From Colius striatus (taxonomy: Eukaryota; Chordata; Aves; Coliiformes; Coliidae): a stretch of 64,000 nucleotides of DNA. The translations under genes and the position numbers were made by a program. A model generated the notes under the pieces. That model did not search any database. It was not told the origin of the DNA and saw only the letters and a list, made by a program, of their open reading frames with translations. Below, piece by piece: positions 38,501 to 49,125 of this stretch. Within the stretch, counting starts at the first letter, position 1; every line of letters starts with the position of its first letter. The DNA is taken from the NCBI RefSeq assembly GCF_028858725.1, contig NC_084761.1:20924501-20988500 (forward strand), read 5' to 3'.

Positions 38501-40625
38501 TCTGAGTAGGTGTTAGCTTGTTGAGCAGGCAGCTTGTTCAGTGTTTGTAATGCCACTCAAATAGATAAGAATAGATAAGGTGAAGAGCAATACTTGCATA
38601 TGCCAGAGGAAAATCTCGTGGCATTGAATGGCTTAAAGCCCAAGAGATGGCAGGGATAAGGCACGCACCACAGATTTCTTTATAAAGCAACATTTAGTAA
38701 AGATTAAAAGATTGAGATTGGAAAAAGAATTTGATGGCACTGAGAAGGTGCTCACAGACATCGTACTATGTTTAGACTGTGTAATATGCAAAAAGTTGTT
38801 GTCAGGTTCCCTGTTGATCTGTACTTAGTGGTGTAGTAATGGAGTAAATTCATCAATGTGAGACTGGATTCACTCCCACAGAGCTCTGGCTTATTTTAGA
38901 CCAAAGCAAGCATTTCAATGGAAGAGCATTTAGTGAGAAATTTTCACGTTGGTGCTTTGTAGCATTTGGAACAGTAAAATGTGTTTAGTGATACTGTGTT
39001 GTTTTCTTGCAGAACTGCTGCCATCAAAGCTCTCAATGCTACTGGACAGCAGAACATCAATTTTGATACGCTCTTTAAGGTATTTCTTCTAAATTCTGCC
39101 TTGTGACTTTGACTAAAAGTTCTTTTTCAAAGCAGAAGTGCAGTTGCATTTTTGTCAGAGGTTCAAAAGCTGTGCAAAGAAGGCCTGGTGAAAAAGGTGT
39201 GCTGCACAACCATCTCAGGAGGATTTAAGGCTGATACGTTTATTTGTTATGTTTCTGAACTCCCTTGCACAGGCATTTCATAATAGTCTGCCAGTCCAAG
39301 TGGAACGTGCAAGAAGTGAATCCCATCGCCATCATCTTTGTGCAGTTCCTTATTTGAAGCACAATTATAAGTACTACAGCAGACATACAGTGTTAGACAT
39401 GAGTGACATTTACCAGTTAGAGAGTTTAACTGTTGTGTATTTCAGAGGGACTTTTAAAACATATTTTTGTAGAGCGGCCTGATGTTTTTTTAAAAAACAC
39501 CAGCAAGAGAAACCCTTGACTTTGCATTATTCCTTCTCATAACTTCAGTCTACTGCTGTTTCTAAGTAGCTTTTTAATTCCTTTTACCAAAACGACAACT
39601 CTTTAAACTTTCTGTACAGGTGTTGTCAGTGAAGCCAGTCTTAAACAAGTAAGTATTAGATAAAGAGATGTTACTTAGTGCCTCCCATCGTGTCTCAGGC
39701 CACTTAAACACCAATCACAACTTCCTTAGGATCTTTCTGTGCATTTGTCTTCCCAGCTTGGATTTCTGTTTGTGTGTGTGGCACTTCACTTCCTCAGCCC
39801 ACTGCCTCTTGTCCACCACTCTAGCCAAGAAAGCGCACTGTCTTAGGCACAGTCTGCTAATGAGCCTTCCTTTGTAGCAGTGCTTAGGGAGCAGCTGGGC
39901 TTTCTGCAGAGTCATTTGTGCCTTTCACTTCTGTAACCTTTGGATTTATGTTAACATTGCAAATGGCTTTCTCTGGAGTTTCTGATGTAGCTTTGCTTGA
40001 TGTGTTACATGGGGAAAAAAACCCCTAACTGGGGACAGAGCTTTTAGGTACCATTTACTGTATTTTTAAGAGATTTCTTTCAGTATGCCATTCTTGTGCA
40101 TCGTTCCACAAATGGCACCTTTGCGAGTGATCCTGTTTTCTTTCACTTTTTTATTCTCTGGATCAGTCTTTTGCATTAGAGCTTGTCAACGGCTTCTTCA
40201 AAGTTCATACCAGACTTCCTCTCCTGTGCCTTATAAGTGTGAGGAAATTTGGAAAGCAGAAGATGATATATGTGTCAGTGCTAAGATTAGCAATATGAAT
40301 TTTTTAATACAGTGATCAAATGGATGTTGAAACACAGTAGCTTTGCTCTACTGTGTGAGGAAAAGCTAAGAAAACTTTGTTCCAGCAGCATCCATTTTTC
40401 ATTCTCTTTTCCCTTTTCTCCAACCCTTTTGTACCTTTGTACAGCAGAATGTTTGTTTCCACCAAAATGTGTTCTGCTGCTTTGCTAGTTTTATAAACTA
40501 ATCTCCTTTCGTTGGAATGCTGCTCACTCCTTGCCTCTTTCCTTCCCAGTAACACAGTGTATACCACTGTAATGAGTGCTGCACTTCCAGAGAAGTACCA
40601 GACGTGGATCAGAGCTGTGAAGTGA
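29088..40625 (+). CDS. NAAA: N-acylethanolamine acid amidase
   Basis: Lysosomal cysteine hydrolase of the acid ceramidase (Ntn) family that degrades palmitoylethanolamide and related lipid amides. It self-cleaves before Cys126 into alpha and beta chains. Ten coding exons: 29088-29293, 30201-30365, 32135-32261, 33057-33147, 36320-36396, 37697-37869, 38362-38424, 39013-39079, 39620-39648, 40550-40625; continuous frame, 357 residues (human 359). Leu/Ala-rich signal peptide at about 7-25; N-glycosylation site NVS at 37. The cleavage site reads '[12 protein letters not shown]' with Cys126; Arg142 and Asp145 lie in 'YHGRNLDY', Glu195 in 'SGDER', Asn287 in 'ETNYDHW', all at human numbering, so the enzyme should be active. 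The start has G at -3 and +4. The protein ends 'RAVK', differing from the human C-terminus. Confidence 0.97.
29657..29888 (+). mobile_element. CR1 LINE fragment, sense, in NAAA intron 1
   Basis: CR1 3' region in forward orientation: 'gaaaacggccttaagttatg', 'ggtttagattggggacaagg', 'actggcacaggctgccc', 'ctggactcgatgagcttaaa', ending 'aggattctatg'. Same orientation as the host gene; the insertion begins about 365 bases after exon 1. Confidence 0.88.
30459..30516. repeat. 29-bp tandem duplication in NAAA intron 2
   Basis: Two adjacent 29-base units (30459-30487 and 30488-30516) beginning 'tggcac' and ending 'ctcatcccagttctt', differing at two positions. It looks like a small replication-slippage duplication about 94 bases after the exon 2 donor. 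Confidence 0.85.
32336..32408 (-). mobile_element. Short CR1 LINE fragment, antisense, in NAAA intron 3
   Basis: Only the extreme 3' end of a CR1 in reverse: 'cagaatggtagggattgg', 'agacctttagagatcat', 'ctgcagaagcagg'. Similarity stops abruptly at about 32408. It lies about 75 bases after the exon 3 donor. Confidence 0.85.
33434..33730 (-). mobile_element. CR1 LINE fragment, antisense, in NAAA intron 4
   Basis: Reverse complement of a CR1 3' end, starting with the terminal repeat 'catagaatcatagaatgg', then 'ctgcagaagcag', 'cttgaagacctccaagg' and 'ttcatcccattaccccttg'. Same subfamily pattern as the copies in SDAD1 intron 12 and PPEF2. Confidence 0.92.
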
Positions 40626-40675
40626 AGAGGTGTAAGTAGCATGCTGGTACTTCTCACTGCTTCTACCCAAATAAA
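40550..40675 (+). other. NAAA exon 10 with its donor and a proximal poly(A) signal
   Basis: The NAAA stop codon ends at 40625. Six bases later a consensus donor (GTAAGT at 40632) could join exon 10 to a further untranslated exon. AATAAA at 40670-40675, just inside that intron, could instead end the transcript here. Both outcomes leave the protein unchanged. Which is used cannot be told from sequence. Confidence 0.5.
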
Positions 40676-41418
40676 AACTTCTGCTGGAGAGTCAAAGCAG
40701 TGCAGTGGCACTCAGATGGCCTTGTCTGAATTCCTCATTCTCTCCTTGGTTTGCTTATTGACCTTGAGTAAATACCTTCCTGTGTTGTTTTAGAGATAAA
40801 GTATTGGCTTTCTTTGCAAAACCCTTGGAGATTACCTTAGGAAAAGTGCTTTATCAGAGAGGAGAAGGGTGGGTGTCCTTGTGACCTAAAGGCAGAGGCT
40901 CACTCTGGGAATGTTTTAGCAGTTCTTTTTACCAGTCCCCACTACTCCACTCACATGTCTTTGGGGGGAAGCCCTGCCGGAGGGAACAACCCCAGCAGGA
41001 GGGGTTGGTGTCTGTGGCACCAAGACTAATGGAGCTGAATTTGCATTAGTCACCCAGAGGTGACTGAATGTTTGCATCCTTTGAGGGCTTTGTCCTGTGA
41101 ATTTGCAGAAAAAGTCAAGGTGCTTGAACTCAAAAAGTGCCTCACATGGTAGCTTTAATGTGTTCAGAGAAAGATAGTGATCTATGTTTATTTCTCTTCC
41201 AAGAAACTGGTTGTGTGGTCTTGCCAGGAGCACAAGATGCTACATTTTGAATAGGTTTTTAAACCTTACTAGTATGACATTTGTAGCAGTTATATTGGAT
41301 AATTGATTTTAGCATGAACAATTCCTGTCTTTTAGAGATTCCAAAGAGATTATTTCTTAGCTCTATACAGAGATGTGCTCTCTTATTTATCTCTTTTTCC
41401 ATCTTTTTCTTTCAACAG

Positions 41419-41730
41419 GTAAAATGAGTGAAAAGCTGAAGCTTTCCAAGGCTGGACCATGCTCTTAAAATCACTCTCACAATCGGTGCAGTGTTTTGGC
41501 TTATTAATTTTGTGAACCATTCAGGAAAGAATGACTTTTTAATTATTTGAAGCGATGCAGATGACACTGTTAATTAACTGTAACTGAAGTTTAATTGACT
41601 TTATTGCAATTGCATTGATATTCTACCAGATGTTGATGGCTAAAATTTGCTTTAACTGTTTTTGGAAAGCATTGGACAACTTCAGTGTACTTATGTGCTG
41701 CCTAATAAAAATATATCTATTTTGTGTGGC
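41419..41730 (+). other. Probable NAAA 3' UTR exon 11
   Basis: A strong acceptor (pyrimidine tract then 'tttcaacag') ends at 41418. Downstream is AT-rich non-coding sequence with AATAAA at 41704-41709 and a TG-rich stretch after it. Human NAAA also has a short last exon at this place. The boundary at 41730 is estimated from the signal. Confidence 0.6.
41704..41709 (+). terminator. Likely distal NAAA poly(A) signal
   Basis: AATAAA followed within 20 bases by 'ttttgtgtggcctgtatg', a good downstream GT-rich element. Confidence 0.65.
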
Positions 41731-41734
41731 CTGT

Positions 41735-44700
41735 ATGCGGGTGGTTGGTTGATTTATGAAGATCTGTGGTGGTGTTCCTAGTGTCATGCTTTTCCATGAT
41801 CTGGGAGGAGCTTGTGATCATGAGCCTAGCAGGACCAGATGCAACTGTGTTGTTTGTCAGAGACAAGGAGCTGTTTTAGGAGGTGTGATAATACAGGTTT
41901 TCCCCCCCGACAGATGTGAGAAGCTTATGATGGGACAGCTATGAGGTTAGGAAGGGGTGGTTTCCTTTTTAGATAATTGAAAATTGCCTCCAGTAGAAAG
42001 TTTACAACTAATTTCTATAGTGCAGAGGTGATTTTGTCTGTCAGGTTGTGCTGACACCATGTATTGAATTCAGGCACTTCTTGGGAGCAGACCAGAAATA
42101 CAGAAGCTTTGGAAGAATCAAGACCAGTGGACAGTTTAGAGGTTGCATTCTTCCTGGGACAAAATTCCTGCCAATGCCAGTGAGGAGTTTATAGGGGAGA
42201 GGAAGGTGTGATTGGAGTGTTAAGTCAGAGCACTGCTTGCAGATTAGTGCAATGTCACCTGCAGTATCTGTGCGCTGCTTATGCAAACCATTCCTGAGAG
42301 CTTTCTGCAGATCTGGGCCCTTTATCTCCTTGCACTGAGTCTGGCTGAGTGTCATAACCTACTTACCTGCATCCTCCACTTCTGCCTGGCTAAATGCGCT
42401 GCAAGCTTTGCCCTGACCCACTTTGTACAACACTGTTAGCAGTCATCTGTAGAGTGATACATTTGAGAAACAGAGTTCCTGGAGGAAGATGTCCTTGAGA
42501 TTTCAGAATGACATTGCTTTAATTCACAGCAGGAGCACAGGTGCCTTATTCCAGCAGGTTTTTTTTTAACAGCTGCCCAGAAGTAAAGACAAAAGGATCT
42601 TTACAGGTGTACCTCTGCATAGTCTGACCTCAGCAGTGTTAGGCTGATTATCTTGCTATGGTGGAGTTCCCAGATGCTCAGTGGTAGATAAATTTAATCA
42701 CGGGTATTTGTTTCAATGTGTACAAACAGATCTGAAGTGCACAAATATTTGGTATCTGTGAATATTCAGGAAGCAGTTGTCTGCTTCTGCTGTGTTTGTG
42801 TCTCACCAGCTGTTCAGAACCTGCTCAGGCCCAGCCGCAGGGCAGATGAGGGAAATGTGGGGTTTTTGAGATTTAAACAAGAACTAGATTTGAAGAAATC
42901 TATTTTATCTTCCTTTTTAAAGTTTTAATTATCTGAAAGCCGTGCATTTCATCCCTTTATGAAAGTTCAGACATCCTGATTGCCAACAAAATAAAGCCTT
43001 TATGCCAACTTAAGTATTTTTTTGCTGGCCAAAAGGATACAGAACTTTCTGGTCTTAAGTTTCATGAGAAACTGAAAAAATAAACACCAAGGAAGTGGTA
43101 AATGATACACCTTAGAAATTAGCTATTGAACCTGTGAAATGTGGTGAGCTGCAATTGCTTGAGTTGAAATGTGATAGAAATACAGGGACAGGTTTGTTAA
43201 TACTTTAAATAAAACCACCTTAACAATGCTGCAAACATTCAGATGTAGCACCAATTGGTTTTGGGGGGTTTGGGTGTTTTGTGGGATCTTGATTGTTCAT
43301 AAAAGAAAGGAGGATTGTTTGTAGTTACATGACTTGCTTGCTGCTTGTCCTTCTGTTTGAGATTTCATCTGCCTTGTGTGTCTACTTTTTAGAGACTGGG
43401 AAGTAAAATAGCTCTTCTGCTTTCTCAAGCTCAGTCAGATTCATGACTTAAAATTATTAAGTAATTAAACAGAACTAAGTTAAATACATTAACCTTGCTT
43501 CTCCCATCCTCTCTCTTCTGCAGTACAGTTTCCCTAGTTGCAAAAGCCAAAAGATTTTTCAGCCCAACATAGGGAATGAGTGAAACTTTTAATTCTTTTT
43601 TCCTCCATAACTTTGCATTTAGCAAAAGGCAGCTTGGGAGCAGGTAAAAACTGACTCTAGAGAGAGGCCAGCATGCTGTATTTCTCATTCATAATCCTCT
43701 TTGGTAATCCTAATCCAGTTCAGATCTGTAGCCTTTCTTAAAGCATCACATGGGAGAGGATCCTTAGGGCTGCTCAAAACAACTGTGCAGTAAATAAATG
43801 GAAGGATCTGCACTTGTTGCAGAAGAGCACAGGCACCCTGTGCTGCAGGTGCTGAAAGACAGGGCACTTTGCTGCGTGCCCAAGCCATCAGCTTGCTTGA
43901 CTAGATTCTGAGAAGGAGCTTCCAAGTCTGTAATCAAGCAACTAATTTCAGAGATCACTGATCATGTCTCCTACTGAATAGAAACAAAAATCTAACAAGT
44001 GGAGAGCTGCTGTTGTGTTTATCTTAACAAATCCATGTTACAAACTGGTGGCAAGGTAAGCTGCATTTTTATTTCTCTGTAAGAGTGTTTTGCATGCAGA
44101 AGTAGTTACTTGGCATCCATTGTCTGAAGTGAAATATCCTTTTATATGTCAAGCTGGATAAAAGTGCAGTTGGGAGTTTTCTATCTGAAATTCTCCCTTT
44201 TCCCACTGCAGTAACTGTGCAGGTGCAGAGGTCAGTGCATCTGTAAAATAAAAGAAACTTTGCCATCTCATTCCCAGCTACAAGACGTCTGCATGAGTAC
44301 AGAGTCTACCGAGTTTGATGTACACGTGGGACACACTTAGGTATCCACTCTAGGAGGGCAAGGCAGGATCGGTTTCCCTTGTGCTAGCTGGCAGAAGTAT
44401 TGGATTTTTTAAATTCATCTGTAGTTCTTAAACTTGCTGTTCTTGTAGGAGAACTTAAAATTTCTATTTCCCTCTGACATCTCTTTCAGATTTTTTCCTA
44501 CTAAACTTTCAAGAAGTCTGTTGTATCCTTGTATCCTCTCATTGCCTCCTGTGTTCTGCTCGTCTATTCCTCTGTTGTTCAAATGTCCCTAAAATTGTTG
44601 AGGTAGTGGGGATTTGGTTGTGCTCGTGCTATGTGCAGCGTGTCATCTTTCCTAGGAGTCCTGCTGTTTTGATATTAGCTTTGCATTAGTTTCAGCATTT

Positions 44701-46591
44701 CTTGCAGGAAAACTTCAATTCATGTGGGTGCAGCACCAAATTATGCACAGATCTGTAAGGTGGACAAGTCCAATAATGTGACAGAGTGTACAGGGTTTCC
44801 TCCCAAGTGATGCCACTTGCTTTGGTTTTAAAGGAGTTAAAATAATTACTATTTATGTTAAGCTTTTGTTGTTTTGAGATGGCTGGCACCAATGGATTTG
44901 GGAAAGTTCTCCTTTAATGAGTTTTAACTGGTATTATATGGTATTAAACAGGCCAGCAGCTTGTGTTTAAGAGTTACAAACCCTAGTATATGATCAGTTG
45001 GCTGGGGAGAGGTATTTGGAGTTTGGCTGGTACTTGTTTCTCCTGCCTTTAGAATGCTAACTGGTGAACAGGGCACGTGTCTCTTCTCTGCATATCTGTG
45101 GTCTCTGCTGGGGCACTGAACTTTGTTGTTCTGTTAGTTGTCCGTGCCCATGTGTGGCTGTGGAGCCCAAGCTTGCTTTGGTGGTGGTTGAATGCTGCCC
45201 TGGTGTAAGTGCACACAGCTGGTTTTATCAGCCTGCTTTACTTTGTGTGTGTATTTGCCAACAGATGCTCTAGGCCGTGGCATGTAGCAGTGGGGGGCCT
45301 TGTATAAACATACTGCAGCTTCTCAGAAGGCTTGAGGAAAGCTGGGTTCAGAGACCTTCTAGCTGCACCAGAGAAAACAGGAGTATCTCTGCAGGAGAGG
45401 AATGGTAGCCAAGAGCAAAATGAGACATGAGCAGTCTGTAGATGGCTATTTGCTAGCTGCATCACTTTGTCTCATCTAGTTCTTTAATACAGCCTATATT
45501 TGAGGTGATGCCACTGTTCAACTCCGTCAGGTCTTCCCGGCTGTTGTCTTTATGGGCCCCTGCTCCTCTTGCTATTGGGTACAGTTTTTTAGCAAGGGTG
45601 GAGTGCACATCACTGTTCAGTGGGTAAGGAAGAATCATAGGTGCTTAGTTAGACTGGCTCTAAATCTTCCTCGCTCCTCCAACCCTTGGAACAACTAAGA
45701 TTCCATTGGAGTCTCTGGTTTGCTGCTGTGAACTCCTTTGCTCAGGCTGTGGCCCTCAGAAAAGTCTGAAGGTAACAAAATGAAAAACAGTTCACAGCTC
45801 CAGGAGCTACCTGAGAGGGACCTATTGAGTGCTCACAATCAGGGAAACAGGTAGGAGTCTTTGCCTGTGCTTACTCTCTGCAGGTGCCCCTAGGACAGAC
45901 TAACAGTAGATCATCTCTTCATATGAATGGCCAAAGTTTATGTTTAAAGTAGGGCTGTCCAAATAACAAATGCTTGTTTGTTTTGTGGGGTAATGAAAAC
46001 TTTTATTCTGTGTCTCCAAAGATGCTCTCAAAAATAAGGACACACTTTATCAAAAAGAGATAGACAGTACCTCTGAATGCATCCTAAGCCAGCACAATAC
46101 CTCTTCTGTACCTCAGCACCTACTTCCAAGTTGTTCTCCATTTTTAAAAAGTGACCTGGAAGTGGTCTGGTTCCTTAAAAGGACTCTTTTCTTCATTGTC
46201 TGCATTAAGAGTGTTTAAAGGCACTCGGCTCTTCCAAAAAGATAAAGCATCCATCTTCTTTTGAAGCTGGTACTGTCAGCTTCCTAGGCAGCTCTGAAGA
46301 CAGAGCTAGGCACACAGACTGTGTTACCTCTGGTGTGTAGGAACACTTGTCAGTACTAACCACATTTCAGGGTTCTTGGGAGTGGCTTGAATCTGGCCCT
46401 GGGGACTGAACTCCTGTTACTAGCTGGAGTATGTCTTTGGGTGTCACTTCATCGGGAAGGCACCTGTGTCATGCTGTTTCAGAATGCCCTGTCAGGCCAC
46501 TGCAGTAAGTGGAGGTGCTTGGGGATGTTTGTTTTTAAAGCAAGGTCCTGACAGCAAGCTAATCATTCACATCATTGTTTCCCTGGGAAGC
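41735..46591. other. NAAA-PPEF2 intergenic DNA, left part
   Basis: Nearly 5 kb with no open frame I recognise, no convincing exon and no repeat family I can name. Short homopolymer runs occur (for example seven C at about 41904). Any 5' untranslated exon of PPEF2 could lie here, but I cannot place one. Confidence 0.5.
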
Positions 46592-47173
46592 TATCCTGGT
46601 TTCAGCTGGGATAGACTTAGTTTCTTTTCTAGTAGCTGGTACAGGGCTGTGTTTTGGATTCAGTATGAGAATAATGTTGGTAACACAGCAATGTTGTAGT
46701 CATTGCCAAGTAGAGCTTATCCTAAGTGAAGGATTTTTCAGTTTCCCAGGCTCTGCTGGCAAGCAGGGGCACAAGATGCAGGGAGGGAGCATGGCCAGGA
46801 GACTTGACCTGAACTAGCCACAGGGCTATTCCATACCATAAGACATCATGCCCAGTACAGAGACAGGGGAACTTGGTGGGTAGGGGTGGCCAGATCACTG
46901 CTTGGGCATTGGTCAGCAGGCGGTGAGCAACTGCCTTGGGCTTCACTTGTCTTTTCTTGGGTTTTATTTCTCTGTTATCTTAATTTTCATTACAATTATT
47001 ATCTATTTTGTTTCAATTATTGTTATGAATACATTTTATTTCATTTTTTATATTAAACTGTTCTTATATTAATCCATGAGTTGTGTTTTCATGCAATTCT
47101 CCTCCCCATGCTGCTGGAGGGGGATTGATCAGCTGTGTGGTGCTTAGTTGCTGGCTGGGATTAAACCACGACA
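46592..47173 (+). mobile_element. Solo LTR of an avian endogenous retrovirus (ERVL-like)
   Basis: A 582-base unit beginning 'tatcctggtttcagctggga' and ending 'gctgggattaaaccacgaca', the recognisable ends of an LTR family that is very common in bird genomes. Internal hallmarks are 'ctagtagctggtacagggct', 'gggagggagcatggccagga' and 'tggtgcttagttgctggctg'. No internal retroviral genes flank it, so it is a solo LTR left by recombination. It looks full-length. A target-site duplication is not evident. The ERVL assignment is from memory of the family. It is a fossil; I did not estimate its age. Confidence 0.85.
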
Positions 47174-48998
47174 ATAACTAGTACTTGCTGAAATGTTTAG
47201 ATTTGTATCTTTGAACAGAAATTGTTGTTTGGATAGCCAGATGGGAGTTATAGGTCTACACTTGAGAAATTCTGAGCTTGAGATTTTGTTTCTCCTGAAA
47301 TGCGATTTACCTTGTACAAGGTTACAAATAAAAGCTTTGAATGCTAAGGATTTGAATTTCCGTCTGCAGTTGTCCATATGAGTAGTTAATAACCTGAAAA
47401 GTAGTCAAGAGTACCTGCATTATTGAAGCACAAAGGCCATAAAGCACGAGATACAATTGGGTATAATTCAGCAGTGATTTCAGGTCATATTTTTACACGG
47501 GTATTCATGCCAAATAACGTTGTTTGAATAAACCCAGAGTGATTGTTATTTTGTTGAGAGCATTGCTATATATCCTCCTGTTGGGTCACACAGTTATTGT
47601 GAAGATGCCATTGTTCAACTTGAAATCCTGGGCAAGGCAGAATTTCAGCATTTCCTCTGCCTTGGAAACTGTCCATGCTGAAGTGTTGCCTTAGCACAGC
47701 TTGTTTTCCTGAGCAAACACTGCACACATGCACCTTATACAACACCGGATGTGCTCCTCCAATTAGTGTTTCTACAGATCCGTAGCTATTTTGAGAGGAA
47801 AGATGTGGGTTAGGTGGAAAGAGATTGAAGGAGGCAAAAGGATTGTGGGAAATAAGAAAAGGAGAAATGCCTCTGTAGTCACTGTCCTGGCCCTTCAGAA
47901 TCCTTTGAACTGTGGTTTCCCACTAGAACTAGGCTTTAACATTTTAACAGGTGTTTATTTCCTTCTCTCTCTTTCTCAGCTTTTTCCTGCCCCAGCTCTG
48001 GGTTACAATAAAAATCTGTATAATTGTTATGCAGTACAGCCTGGGCCCTCTTTGACAGCAGTGCGTGGTATTTGTTGTTTTGCTTTTTTGCAGAGAAAGC
48101 ATGTCTGATTGTAGATGATGTTCTGGTTGTCTTCAAAGTGACAGATTTCAGAATTTGACCTAATCTTGAAATAGGATCAGTTTGCTCTGACCGGAGCCCC
48201 CTGCAGCACTGAGGTTACCAAAGCCTGCCTGTCCTGTCCTTTGGTACTGGCCAGGATCCGAGCAATCAATGTTATAATCACAGATCTGTGAGGTGAAGGA
48301 AAGCAGTGTTTAACAAAGCTGATTATTTTCTTATGATACCTAATTGTTACTTTAGACTTATCTCCCCTCTAGCTGTGGTATTGCAAATAGATTTAAATGC
48401 CATTCGTGTGTTCATGCCTCATAACGAGTTGTCCTTCACAGATGGCTACATGCATGAATACTTGCCTGCATATACTGATTGTTCAGGAATCACCTTAATG
48501 ACTTCCTGTGTACAAATGCCTCCCACACACAGGCGTGTAGTATTTTAGCACCTTCGGCCAGGTGCTTCAGCTGTGCCTGAGGAAGGGGGAGGTAGCGCGA
48601 GGATTCAGAGATGTGGTCTGCTCTCAGGGTTCAATCAGGATTATTTTACCATAACATCTGAAGTCAAGGACTGCTATATTGCTTAGAGTTCAGCAGCCTA
48701 AAATTAGGCACGTGAAGCACCGTGAGAGTACATGAGTGCCTGATTTAGACATCTACCATGCAATTACCATACCCAGATAGGCGGTCTCTGCCATTTCAAT
48801 ACAATTAGAAAAGGTGCTGAGATGATTCCTATTCATACAGCTGACTTGAAATTTAGAGCAGTAAGACAGAAATCCTCATCTCGAATTGTCTAGAAGACAA
48901 CAAAGCAGCTGGAAAAACCTGCTGGTGAAAGATGTACTTGGGACAAGACAAGCAATCTGCTCATTGATCTTAATACGTGTTAATATATTTAATTACAG
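47174..48998. other. NAAA-PPEF2 intergenic DNA, right part
   Basis: No gene recognised. At its right end 'aattacag' (to 48998), after a T/A-rich stretch, could be the acceptor of an exon carrying the end of the PPEF2 5' UTR and its start codon, but the pyrimidine tract is poor. Confidence 0.4.
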
Positions 48999-49125
48999 AT
49001 TCTGGGAACTCTGGGACATGTTGCAGCTGTTTTGATTCTGACCAAATGGTCTTTCCCACATCTCTTTTGTGGTTTTGGTGATACTGGGCCAGTCTGCAAC
49101 ATCCTAGGAGCACTGGTTGGAAAAC

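Noticed and set aside
40916-41233. A 105-codon - strand open frame between the last two NAAA exons
   Set aside because: No family resemblance and no splice context; probably chance.
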